Positions 33,302 to 41,038 of a stretch of 64,000 bases of DNA are shown one piece after another; within the stretch, counting starts at the first letter, position 1, and every line of letters begins with the position of its first letter. Position numbers and translations under genes: made by a program. Source of the stretch: Lamprobacter sp964516305 (lineage in GTDB: Bacteria; Pseudomonadota; Gammaproteobacteria; Chromatiales; Chromatiaceae); the NCBI GenBank assembly GCA_964516305.1, contig CAZEZH010000003.1, positions 10,199 through 74,198 on the forward strand, in the 5' to 3' direction. The notes under the pieces were generated by a model. It saw nothing but the letters and a program-made list of their open reading frames with translations, was not told the origin of the DNA and made no database searches.

Positions 33302-33910
33302 ATGACTCATTCTAGCCTTGCCATCTTATTGGCCGCTGCAGCCCTCGTGCTGGGGCTGGTCGCCCTGGCTATTTTCTATTTTTTTGTGGTCGGACAGAAG
33401 GGTGGAGGCGACAACACAAACACCGAAGAGGCCTCGAATTCCTCGGCAAGTACGAGTCTGTCCTCAGCAGGCCGCTCGGGACCCCGAGCAACGCGCAAGA
33501 AGAAAGTGGCGGACAGGACTCAGCGCTACCTCTTTGTCATGTTTGATGAGCCAGGGCCGGACACGAACCAAGCGCTCGGGCAGTTGCTAAAGGAGACGCA
33601 AGCGTTCTATGAGACCGGGCTCGGCATCTATCATGTTCCGCCGGGCCCCGAGGGCTATCCACTGACGGTCGCGAATGCCTCCTCACCTGGAACCCTACCG
33701 CCGTTGCACCAGGACGACGATGAGTACCCGCCCGTGCAAGGTGTCTCCATCCTGATCAAGTTTATCAATAACCGTAGTTTGTCCCGCAGCCCCAAGACGA
33801 TGATCGCCTTCACCCGACGGGTCGCTGAGATCGGCGGAAGTATCTTGGATGTCGAGCGCAAACCGGTGACAGAGGAGACTCTCGCTGCGCTTAACCAGGA
33901 TACGGTGTGA
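33302..33910 (+). CDS. ZipA C-terminal-domain-like membrane protein
   Basis: A 202-residue protein. An N-terminal membrane anchor (residues 7-30, LAILLAAAALVLGLVALAIF) is followed by a Ser/Thr/Asn-rich linker with a basic ATRKKKVADR segment, then a C-terminal domain of ~125 residues. That domain matches the ZipA FtsZ-binding fold in order: LLKETQAFYETGLGIYHVPP, YPLTVANASSPGTLPP, VQGVSILIKFINN, and MIAFTRRVAEIGGSILDVER. ZipA tethers FtsZ to the membrane in gammaproteobacteria. The usual neighbours (smc, ligA) are absent, and the linker is very short, so this may be a divergent paralogue. ATG 33302 has GGAGGAGGT nearby upstream. Confidence 0.72.
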   Translation: MTHSSLAILLAAAALVLGLVALAIFYFFVVGQKGGGDNTNTEEASNSSASTSLSSAGRSGPRATRKKKVADRTQRYLFVMFDEPGPDTNQALGQLLKETQAFYETGLGIYHVPPGPEGYPLTVANASSPGTLPPLHQDDDEYPPVQGVSILIKFINNRSLSRSPKTMIAFTRRVAEIGGSILDVERKPVTEETLAALNQDTV

Positions 33911-33928
33911 TCATGGATAAAAATCGCC

Positions 33929-34666
33929 CTAGGCAACGCTGCGTAAGCTCGCCTGCGCGGCCACGGCACTGCCGTTGCCGGTCGTCGCTGCGATGACATT
34001 ATACTCTTCGACGCGCATATCGCGGCTGACCCCGGCGTCTGCGCTTTCATCATCGTTAGCAGCGGCCTCACCGATCAGGCTAGCCGCATCGGTTTGCTGT
34101 TGGCTCAGTTCCAGCTGGGCCGTCAGCAGGTACTGGCGGGCGCGAGCGGCGATCTGGTAATCGGCCGGAGATGGCTCCGCGGGCGCCAGAGCCGCACTGA
34201 TCACGACATTCATCTTCTCGATCGTGGCCCGCGGGTCGCCGGTAACGGGTCCATAGTCCACCGACACTTCGCCGGCGACGGCATAACGCTGGCCGTCAGG
34301 GCCGATCTCATACTGGTACTGAGCGCTGCCGGTATAGGCGCCGCCTGCAACCTGATGGGCGAGTTCGTGCTGTCGCACTTCGCGATCGGTTTGCTTGAGC
34401 TGATCGATGATGCGCAGCTCTTGCGGTGATAGCTCTTCGGCCAGGGCGTTGTTTTGGGCCTTGCTGGCTGATTCGCTTTCGGCGACGCGGGCTCCTGAGG
34501 TTTCCTCAGTCGGCCGCACTGACGAACTCTGCTGACCGGGCTCTCCTTCCCTTGCTTGCTCAACGCTCGGACGCCACGCAGCGCCCGCGGAGATTGTGCC
34601 ACCGTTAACCAGGCCTCCAGAATTTGGAAGGTAGCTGATCGGGCTAACAGCGGGCGCGTTGATCAC
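33929..34666 (-). CDS. SprA-related putative metalloprotease (CJM1_0395 type)
   Basis: A 245-residue protein. The first ~75 residues are low-complexity and polar. The conserved domain starts at LSPQELRIIDQLKQTDREVR and carries the metal-type motif HELAHQ at residues 100-105 (HExxH), followed by YEIGPDGQRYAVAGEVSVDY, DPRATIEKMNVVISAALAPA and PADYQIAARARQYL. These are the hallmarks of the SprA-related family of putative metalloproteases. The tail is Ala-rich and low-complexity. Activity has not been shown for most members. It ends 18 bases beyond the ZipA-like gene (convergent) and lies 18 bases downstream of a chemoreceptor on the same strand. Confidence 0.82.
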   Translation of the reverse strand: MINAPAVSPISYLPNSGGLVNGGTISAGAAWRPSVEQAREGEPGQQSSSVRPTEETSGARVAESESASKAQNNALAEELSPQELRIIDQLKQTDREVRQHELAHQVAGGAYTGSAQYQYEIGPDGQRYAVAGEVSVDYGPVTGDPRATIEKMNVVISAALAPAEPSPADYQIAARARQYLLTAQLELSQQQTDAASLIGEAAANDDESADAGVSRDMRVEEYNVIAATTGNGSAVAAQASLRSVA

Positions 34667-34684
34667 GGTTCAGTCCTCACTTAA

Positions 34685-36403
34685 TTAAAAGCTTTCCCAG
34701 TCATCTTCACTATGGGTGGCGGGCTCTGGCTGTTTAGGTGCGGGCTTGGGCGGAGGCGAGAGTGCCGCGGGTTTCGCAGTTTCGCGTTTTGAAATCTTCT
34801 TGGCCGCGGGCAGCGCCGCACGGGTGGAAGTCGTGGCTTGCTTGCCAACGTTAAAGAAGGCGACCGCATCCGCAAGCTCTCTGGACTGTTCTTCTAGAGA
34901 CGATGACGCGGTGGCTGTCTGCTCGACAAGGGCAGCATTCTGCTGCGTGACCTCATCCATTTGGCTGATCGCAACGCTGACTTGGTCGATCGCCATGGTC
35001 TGCTCGTTAGAGGCACGATTGACCTCGTCCATCAATTCGGAGACCTTGGCACTGTGGGTGACGATCTCGCTCATCGATTCGCCAACGGCCTCGACCAGGA
35101 CCCGGCCTTGCTGGACAACTTCGCCATTCAGCTCGATCAAATCTTGGATCTGCTTGGCGGCATCCGCGGAACGTTGTGCTAGGTTGCGGACCTCTTGCGC
35201 CACAACGGCGAAGCCGCGACCCTGCTCGCCGGCTCGGGCGGCCTCAACCGACGCGTTCAATGCCAGAATATTGGTCTGGAAGGCGATTCCGTCAATCAGG
35301 GAGATGATCCCGCTGATCTTCTCGGAGCTTTCTGTCAGCTCATGCATCTTGCCAACCGCCTGCTCCGCCTTTTCTCCTCCGGCACCGGCCGAGGTGTTGG
35401 CCTGGCTTGCGAGTTGGTTGGCCTGGGCGGTATTGTCCGTGTTGTGCTTCACCGTGGAGGCGACTTCCTCCATGCTGCTCGCCGTCTCTTGCAGGCTTGA
35501 GGCCTGCTCCTCGGTGCGTTGTGAGAGGTCGGTGTTGCCGGTCGAGATCTGGGTCGAGGCGGTCGAGATCGACTCAACCGAGCCCTGAATATTGATGATG
35601 AGATCGCGCAGCTTGTCCTGGGTGTCGGCCAGCGATAGCATCATCTGGCCGACTTCATCGTTGCCCCGGCTCTCGATGCGGTTAGTCAGGTTGCCGCGGG
35701 ACATCTCAACGAACACCTGCTTGGCGTTCGCGATCGGCCGGGTGATGCGCAAGATGATCTGCCAGCCGAGTAGTGCGCCGAGCAGTATCGCAACGACTAC
35801 AGCCCCGATCATCAGGTTGCGCATGAACAACGCATTGGCATCAGCACCTTCGAAGGCGGCCAGTGCTGCCTGCTGCTCAAGCGCGACCATCTCCTGTATC
35901 AGGGCGCTGAGTTCCTGATACACCGGCAACCCTTCGATGAAAACGACAAAATCCGCGCCCGCGAACTCGCTGTCCCGGTAAAGTTCCGAGGCCGGCGTCA
36001 CGGCGCTCTGGTTGAGCTTCTGGTAGAGCGTATCGAACTGCTCGGCGAGGCTTCGCCCTTCTGCATTGGTGATGGCCTTGCGGTAATGGTTCCAAAGATC
36101 GGCCAGCTCGCCCTGATTCTCTTTGATGACCCCCATGTGCATCGTTACAGGGTGGTCATGTAGCTCACTTACCGCCAGTTCCGGAGCGTGTTGGGAGGCC
36201 AGGAAAAGCTGCATCATGATGTTTCGAACCAATGCATCGATGCGAGCGAGATCTTGGGAACGGATAAGGTTATTCTCGTAGACCCCCGCAAGGGCGCGGT
36301 TGGAGGCTTGCATGCCGTTGAGGCCCAGGCCACCCACGACCAGCAGCAATGCGAGGAGGATGAGAATCAGCAAGGCCAATCGGCTCTTGATGGTCAATTT
36401 CAT
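34685..36403 (-). CDS. Methyl-accepting chemotaxis protein, Tar-like, with CheR-docking tail
   Basis: A 572-residue chemoreceptor from ATG 36403 (MKLTIKSRLALLILILLALL). TM1 is at about residues 8-29, a periplasmic four-helix ligand-binding bundle (~160 residues) follows, and TM2 is near residues 188-210 (LMIGAVVVAILLGALLGWQI). Then come HAMP (ITRPIANAKQVFVEMSRGNL) and the signalling domain with the canonical tip IAFQTNILALNASVEAARAG. The protein ends in DDWESF, a CheR-binding pentapeptide (NWETF type), so it is probably a high-abundance, efficiently methylated receptor. It is separated from the main chemotaxis cluster by the fli genes. I found no sigma-28 promoter upstream. Confidence 0.94.
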   Translation of the reverse strand: MKLTIKSRLALLILILLALLLVVGGLGLNGMQASNRALAGVYENNLIRSQDLARIDALVRNIMMQLFLASQHAPELAVSELHDHPVTMHMGVIKENQGELADLWNHYRKAITNAEGRSLAEQFDTLYQKLNQSAVTPASELYRDSEFAGADFVVFIEGLPVYQELSALIQEMVALEQQAALAAFEGADANALFMRNLMIGAVVVAILLGALLGWQIILRITRPIANAKQVFVEMSRGNLTNRIESRGNDEVGQMMLSLADTQDKLRDLIINIQGSVESISTASTQISTGNTDLSQRTEEQASSLQETASSMEEVASTVKHNTDNTAQANQLASQANTSAGAGGEKAEQAVGKMHELTESSEKISGIISLIDGIAFQTNILALNASVEAARAGEQGRGFAVVAQEVRNLAQRSADAAKQIQDLIELNGEVVQQGRVLVEAVGESMSEIVTHSAKVSELMDEVNRASNEQTMAIDQVSVAISQMDEVTQQNAALVEQTATASSSLEEQSRELADAVAFFNVGKQATTSTRAALPAAKKISKRETAKPAALSPPPKPAPKQPEPATHSEDDWESF

Positions 36404-36628
36404 GGCGCTATTGGCTCCCGGACAACGCTGCTGGCAGGCCACCTCCTAGAGGCGGGGTATCCTTCTAATCATCGTTCAAACGGGGCCGACCTTGAACAAA
36501 GTCGCCTGATGTAGATCAACCGGGCGATGCATTTCGCGCCTGCAGCAATGTCAGACTATCGTCTGGGCGCAAGTCAATGATCTTTCGCCAGTTGAGCTTT
36601 ATTTAGGACCACGCAACGCACAGTCACC

Positions 36629-36850
36629 ATGCCGAGCGTCGATGTCGTCATCGAACTATCCCCCGAGGCCTGCCTGAGCCACTATGAGGGTCGGGCGGAG
36701 CAGGTGTATACCTGGAGCCTCGACGGCCGGCGGGTTGTGTTCCCGGCGACCGCGCTCCGACAGGTGATCACGCGTGACGGGGTCCACGGAATCTTCCGGC
36801 TGCGCTTTTCGTCGGCGGGACAATTCGAGACTATAGAACGCATACGCTGA
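36629..36850 (+). CDS. DUF2835 family protein
   Basis: A 73-residue protein of DUF2835, a small family found in gammaproteobacteria. The family features are the start with SPEACLSHYEG, the central RVVFPATALRQVITRDGVHG and the end FRLRFSSAGQFETIERI. The function is unknown. It lies 40 bases before the PilZ/HD gene on the same strand and is likely cotranscribed with it. Confidence 0.9.
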   Translation: MPSVDVVIELSPEACLSHYEGRAEQVYTWSLDGRRVVFPATALRQVITRDGVHGIFRLRFSSAGQFETIERIR

Positions 36851-36890
36851 AGCGGCGGTCACGCTACAACAGTAGCAAGGTAGGAAAGGC

Positions 36891-38573
36891 ATGAAAGAAC
36901 CGCAGGATGGCTACACGCGCGTGCAGAAGCCGTCCGAGATCGAGTCCCTGCTGGGCCAGCTGAGCGAGCCTGGAGGGGCCTCGCTGGTGCTGGAGGACTC
37001 CGACGGCAAGGCGATGCCGGTCTTGGTCGCCGATCAATTGTTTGGTGATCATCTGCTGCTCGATATCAGTGCGATCCGAGAGTTGGCGGGTCCGCTCCAG
37101 CGCGGGCGCTCTTTTCGCCTGATCGGAGAGGCGCAGGGCATGCTGCTGCGCACCCCTTTGCTGGTTGTGAGGTCCTGTGCGGAGCAGCAGGGGCGCCTGA
37201 GATGTCGCTGTGACTATCCGTTCCACTTAGAGGTCTTGCAGCGGCGGCAGTTCTTCCGGGCGAGGCTGCGACTGGGCATGGAGGTTGGCGTCATCCTCCG
37301 CGACCAGGAGGAGGCCGCGACCTGTCAGGGCGATCTGAAGAATCTGTCGCTAGATGGCTGCATGATCGAAGTGCCGATCTCAAGCGCGAATATGCTGGCT
37401 TCATCCCAGCCGCTCGAGGTCGAACTCTGTTTCCCGGACGGTACCCGTTTTGCCATTCAGGGGTTCGCAAAGCACTACACCACCGACCTCGAACGCCAAG
37501 TGATGCGAGTTGGTCTGAAGTTCATTGCGCCGAACGTTGAGCAAGAGCGGCAGCTGTGGCTCTTCGTGCGCGAGATCGAGCGCGAAGCAGCGCGGCAGTC
37601 GGCAAGCGGGGGCGAGGGGTTGCTGCGGTCGTTGCTGTTCCAGACCGACCCGAAGTCGCCACCGCTGGTTGCGCGCCGAAATGCTCAGCGCTATGCCACG
37701 CCGATGACCAAACGTCTTGCGCGCATCGCAGGTTATCTAGATGCCCAGCTGCTCGAGCTGCCATCTGACCGAAATTTGGACTCGGTGCAGCTATCAAGGC
37801 ACGCGGACCGGCTTCTGGTGCTCCACGACGAAGATCGCGCAGCCGTCTTGTTTGCGGTCCGCTGTCTCTCGCAAGAGGCCGCGCTGGTGCGTCACTGTCT
37901 GGCGGTCGCGGTGCATCTGTTGGATCTTGCCAGCCTCAGCAAGATGCCGCGCGATGCCTGCAAGGCCATCGCCGCCTGTGCCATGGTGCACGATTTCGGC
38001 AAGGCGTTTCTTCCCGATAGCATGCTCAGCGCCCCGGAATTGGATCATGAGCAGCGAGCCCTGGTGCAGACCCACGTGGCGCAGTTGAAGCCCAGCTTCG
38101 AGGGCTGCCAGTGGCTGTCGAGGAGCGTGTTGAAGAGTATTGTCATGGAGATCAATGAGCGACTCGATGGCAGCGGCTATCCACTTGGCCTCACTGGCGA
38201 TCAGTTAGGTGAGCTGTCTCGCTTGGCGATGGTGGTCGACGTGGTCGATGCGATGCGGCGAGATCGGCCCGACCGGCCGGCATGGAAGGTCGCACAGGCC
38301 TATGCCCAGCTGGTCAATCAGCCGGAACGCTTCGATCAACGCTGGGTAAAGCGCTATATCAAGGTCTTCGGACGTTTGCCGATTGGCACCTTGGTACGGT
38401 TCGAGTCCGGGCAGCTGGCTTGGATTCAGCGGCTTGACGCCAAAGGCGAGCCACTTCAGGTGCAGTTGACCGATGTTGCCAAGCCACCGGATATCTCGCT
38501 TGGGGAGGTCCTGCGTGATGAGGCGGTGCGCAAGCTAGGCAGACCCGTGGAAGAGGTTGTGGTGCCGCTGTGA
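36891..38573 (+). CDS. PilZ domain fused to a degenerate HD-GYP-like domain
   Basis: A 560-residue soluble protein. Residues ~15-110 resemble the YcgR-type N-domain. A PilZ domain follows with the c-di-GMP motif QRRQFFRARLR (RRxxxR at 118-123) and NLSLDGCMIEV (D/NxSxxG at 151-156). After a linker, residues ~330-460 form an HD domain: VRHCLAVAVHLLDLA, AMVHDFGKAFLPDSML with HD at 367-368, QTHVAQLKPSFEG and EINERLDGSGYPLGL, where GYP (429-431) is kept. The HHE triad that binds metal before GYP is replaced by EINE. So c-di-GMP binding is likely, but hydrolysis by the HD-GYP part is doubtful. It precedes fliD, so control of motility is a fair guess. Confidence 0.85.
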   Translation: MKEPQDGYTRVQKPSEIESLLGQLSEPGGASLVLEDSDGKAMPVLVADQLFGDHLLLDISAIRELAGPLQRGRSFRLIGEAQGMLLRTPLLVVRSCAEQQGRLRCRCDYPFHLEVLQRRQFFRARLRLGMEVGVILRDQEEAATCQGDLKNLSLDGCMIEVPISSANMLASSQPLEVELCFPDGTRFAIQGFAKHYTTDLERQVMRVGLKFIAPNVEQERQLWLFVREIEREAARQSASGGEGLLRSLLFQTDPKSPPLVARRNAQRYATPMTKRLARIAGYLDAQLLELPSDRNLDSVQLSRHADRLLVLHDEDRAAVLFAVRCLSQEAALVRHCLAVAVHLLDLASLSKMPRDACKAIAACAMVHDFGKAFLPDSMLSAPELDHEQRALVQTHVAQLKPSFEGCQWLSRSVLKSIVMEINERLDGSGYPLGLTGDQLGELSRLAMVVDVVDAMRRDRPDRPAWKVAQAYAQLVNQPERFDQRWVKRYIKVFGRLPIGTLVRFESGQLAWIQRLDAKGEPLQVQLTDVAKPPDISLGEVLRDEAVRKLGRPVEEVVVPL

Positions 38574-38620
38574 GCTGCTGAGAACCGGCTTTTTTGTCCC
38601 GCTGACATGTGCGACCGGCC

Positions 38621-38647
38621 TAAAGTCCTGGTGGCATCTGCCGATAA
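38621..38647 (+). promoter_or_regulatory. Sigma-28 (FliA) promoter for fliD-fliS-fliT
   Basis: TAAA (38621-38624), 15 bases, GCCGATAA (38640-38647): a perfect match to the FliA consensus. It lies ~118 bases before the fliD start, which has its own GAGGAGT ribosome site. It would put the cap and its chaperones in the late class. Confidence 0.92.
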
Positions 38648-38764
38648 TCTAACTAACCTTAGGAGGGAGTGCCCGCGCAGGCAAGCGTCGGGCGAGCCGG
38701 TCAGACTGCCTTCCGGCGCTTGCCCGCAAGCCTCCCAGAATCAGAGTTCGAATGAGGAGTCGTC

Positions 38765-40135
38765 ATGTCAACCATCACTTCGCTCGGCATCGGTTCAGGG
38801 CTGGATCTCAACGGCCTGCTCGATCAGCTACGCGACGCTGAGCGTGGTCGGCTCGAGCCCATCACTCAGCAGAAAGAGGCGCAGCAAGAGAAGCTGTCGG
38901 CCTACGGGAAGCTGCAGGGGGCCCTCTCGGCCTTGCAGTCAGCGGGCAACGAACTCAATAGCAGCAAGCTGTTCGAAAGTGTTTCGAGCAATGTGACCGG
39001 TACAAGCCTGACGTCCGCAGCCAGCGCTGAGGCCGTGCCGGGTCGTTACGACGTGACCGTCACCACGCTGGCGCGTTCTCAAAGTCTCGCGACCAGCGGC
39101 TTTGCCGAAGGTCATACCTTTGATACCGGTGGCACGCTGAGCATTCAGGCCGGTGATCAGCTCGACGTGACGGTCGAGGCGGGTGCGACCCTTGAGGACG
39201 TTCGCGACAGCATCAATGCAGCAGGCTCGGCTGTCAGCGCCACGATCGTTAACAATGGCGATCCGAGCGAACCCTATCAGTTAGTGCTCTCGACCAACGA
39301 CACGGGGACCGATGCGGCGATTTCGTCGATTACCTTCGACGGTGGGGATGATCGCCTGACCTTTGATGGGACAGCGGGTGGCACGGACATGCAGCAGACT
39401 GTCGCTGCCGAGGATGCGGCCTTGACCGTCAATGGCATTGACATAACTAGCCAGAGTAACCGGGTTGAAGGGGCCATTCAGGGCGTGACCCTGGATTTGG
39501 CTGAAGTGGGTGATTCAACCGTCGTCGTCGAGCGCGACAATCTTGCCGTGCGTGAGGCCGTCACTGGATTCGTCGATGCCTATAATACGCTGAGAGAGAC
39601 GACGGGCGATCTCACCAGTTTCAACGCTGAGACCGGCGTTGCCGGCGAGCTGCTCGGAGATAGCGCGCTGCGGACCATCGAGTCGCGTCTGCGCGGCGTC
39701 ATCGGCGGGGGCGTCTCCGGTGGCGAATTTGGCACCCTTTCCGATATTGGCATTAGTCTGCAGCGCGATGGGACCCTAGAGGTCGACGCAGAGCGACTTG
39801 ATGAGGTGATCGTCAACCAACGTCAGGAACTCACCGAATTCTTCGCTGGGGATACTGAGGCGGGAGGCTTTGCCGGCGCGCTGAGCGAGATGCTCGGCCA
39901 GGTGCTCGATGATCGTGGTCTGCTTGGCAACGCCCGAAGCGGTGTGGAATCGCGTATCACGAGCCTTGATGAACGGGCTGCACGCATGGAAATCTCGATT
40001 GAGCGTGAGATCGAGCGGTACCGGGTTCAGTTCGGGCAGCTCGACTCGATGATCGCCGAGATGAATCAGACCAGCGCCTACCTGACGCAACAGTTTGACA
40101 ACCTAAACGCAATGCTTGGCGGTGATAGCAATTAA
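38765..40135 (+). CDS. fliD: Flagellar filament cap FliD
   Basis: A 456-residue filament-capping protein (HAP2) that folds flagellin as it exits the tip. The N-terminal STITSLGIGSGLDLNGLLDQ is the family's signature and matches the secreted disordered start. Residues ~70-130 hold the D0/D1 region (VTGTSLTSAASAEAVPGRYD). The middle is acidic Thr/Gly-rich and variable, and the C-terminal coiled coil ends in MNQTSAYLTQQFDNLNAML, the D0 helix. ATG 38765 has GAGGAG upstream and is preceded by a perfect sigma-28 promoter. It is followed by fliS and fliT, as in E. coli. Confidence 0.96.
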   Translation: MSTITSLGIGSGLDLNGLLDQLRDAERGRLEPITQQKEAQQEKLSAYGKLQGALSALQSAGNELNSSKLFESVSSNVTGTSLTSAASAEAVPGRYDVTVTTLARSQSLATSGFAEGHTFDTGGTLSIQAGDQLDVTVEAGATLEDVRDSINAAGSAVSATIVNNGDPSEPYQLVLSTNDTGTDAAISSITFDGGDDRLTFDGTAGGTDMQQTVAAEDAALTVNGIDITSQSNRVEGAIQGVTLDLAEVGDSTVVVERDNLAVREAVTGFVDAYNTLRETTGDLTSFNAETGVAGELLGDSALRTIESRLRGVIGGGVSGGEFGTLSDIGISLQRDGTLEVDAERLDEVIVNQRQELTEFFAGDTEAGGFAGALSEMLGQVLDDRGLLGNARSGVESRITSLDERAARMEISIEREIERYRVQFGQLDSMIAEMNQTSAYLTQQFDNLNAMLGGDSN

Positions 40136-40186
40136 GTATGCGCTGAGCCGTCTGCCGACAGCCTAATAGACAGGGGAGCCGAAACC

Positions 40187-40612
40187 ATGAATGTAATGCG
40201 CGGAGCAGGAGCCTACGGCCGGGGCGCGGGCGCCTATGCCCGGGTTGGGGTAGAGAGCGGTGTGATGTCAGCCAACCCTCATCAGTTGATCTCGATGCTA
40301 TTTGATGGCGCACTTGCCTCGATTCGGGCGGCTCGGATCCAGATGCAGGATGGCAATATTCCCGAGAAAGGGAAGGCCATCTCAAAGGCCCTGGACATCG
40401 TCAACAATGGCCTCGCTGCTGCGTTGGATGCAGAGCGTGGTGGTGAGATCGCGGAGCGCCTGGCTTCGCTGTACGAGTACATCAGCCGGCTGTTGCTTGC
40501 GGCCAATCTGCACAATGACGAGAAGAGCCTGAACGAGGCCGAGACCTTACTCGAGGATGTCGCAGCGGCTTGGCGCGAGATTGGCGGGCAGACAGAGACA
40601 GATGTCGCCTAA
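40187..40612 (+). CDS. fliS: Flagellin chaperone FliS
   Basis: A 141-residue helical chaperone that binds the C-terminal helix of flagellin and stops it polymerising in the cytoplasm. Family text: YARVGVESGVMSANPHQLIS, LFDGALASIRAARIQMQDGN, KGKAISKALDIVNNGLAAAL and ERLASLYEYISRLLLAANLH. It is part of fliD-fliS-fliT. The flagellin gene fliC itself is outside this window. Confidence 0.95.
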   Translation: MNVMRGAGAYGRGAGAYARVGVESGVMSANPHQLISMLFDGALASIRAARIQMQDGNIPEKGKAISKALDIVNNGLAAALDAERGGEIAERLASLYEYISRLLLAANLHNDEKSLNEAETLLEDVAAAWREIGGQTETDVA

Positions 40613-40618
40613 TTGAGC

Positions 40619-41038
40619 ATGGCCATCCCCCAGACTCTAAAGCCATCGATGGAGCCTTCAGCGCGACTGGAGGGGCTTCTGAATACCTACGAAAGGCTGC
40701 AAGCATGCTCCGAGAGGATGCTCAGCTATGCGCGCGAGGCCGACTGGGAGGCACTCATCGAGGTTCAGGGCGACTATCTCGCCGAGGTTGAAACCCTGCA
40801 TCGTGTCGAGGACGAGCAGATGGTCCTTGATCGCGACGCTCAGGGACGCAAAGCCGATCTGCTCAAACAGATTATTGAGCAGGATCAGGAGATTCGCCAG
40901 CTCCTGATGGATCGTCGCCAAGAGCTTGCGCAGTTGATCTTAGGCTCTCGTCAACAGCTCACCTTGTCTCGCACCTATAGCTACTACCAGGGGGCCTCGG
41001 AGGTCGTCGAGGCCGCTCAGCGTTTTAACTCGTCGTGA
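40619..41038 (+). CDS. fliT: FliT-like flagellar export chaperone
   Basis: A 139-residue helical protein from ATG 40619, six bases after the fliS stop; TTG 40613 in the same frame is a weaker alternative. It is mostly alpha-helical with charged repeats (YERLQACSERMLSYAREADW, DLLKQIIEQDQEIRQLLMDR) and ends in YSYYQGASEVVEAAQRFNSS. Position after fliS and this pattern identify FliT. In Salmonella, FliT carries FliD to the export gate and also binds FlhDC; with flhDC in this cluster, the same control is plausible. The stop overlaps the next gene's GTG start. Confidence 0.88.
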   Translation: MAIPQTLKPSMEPSARLEGLLNTYERLQACSERMLSYAREADWEALIEVQGDYLAEVETLHRVEDEQMVLDRDAQGRKADLLKQIIEQDQEIRQLLMDRRQELAQLILGSRQQLTLSRTYSYYQGASEVVEAAQRFNSS

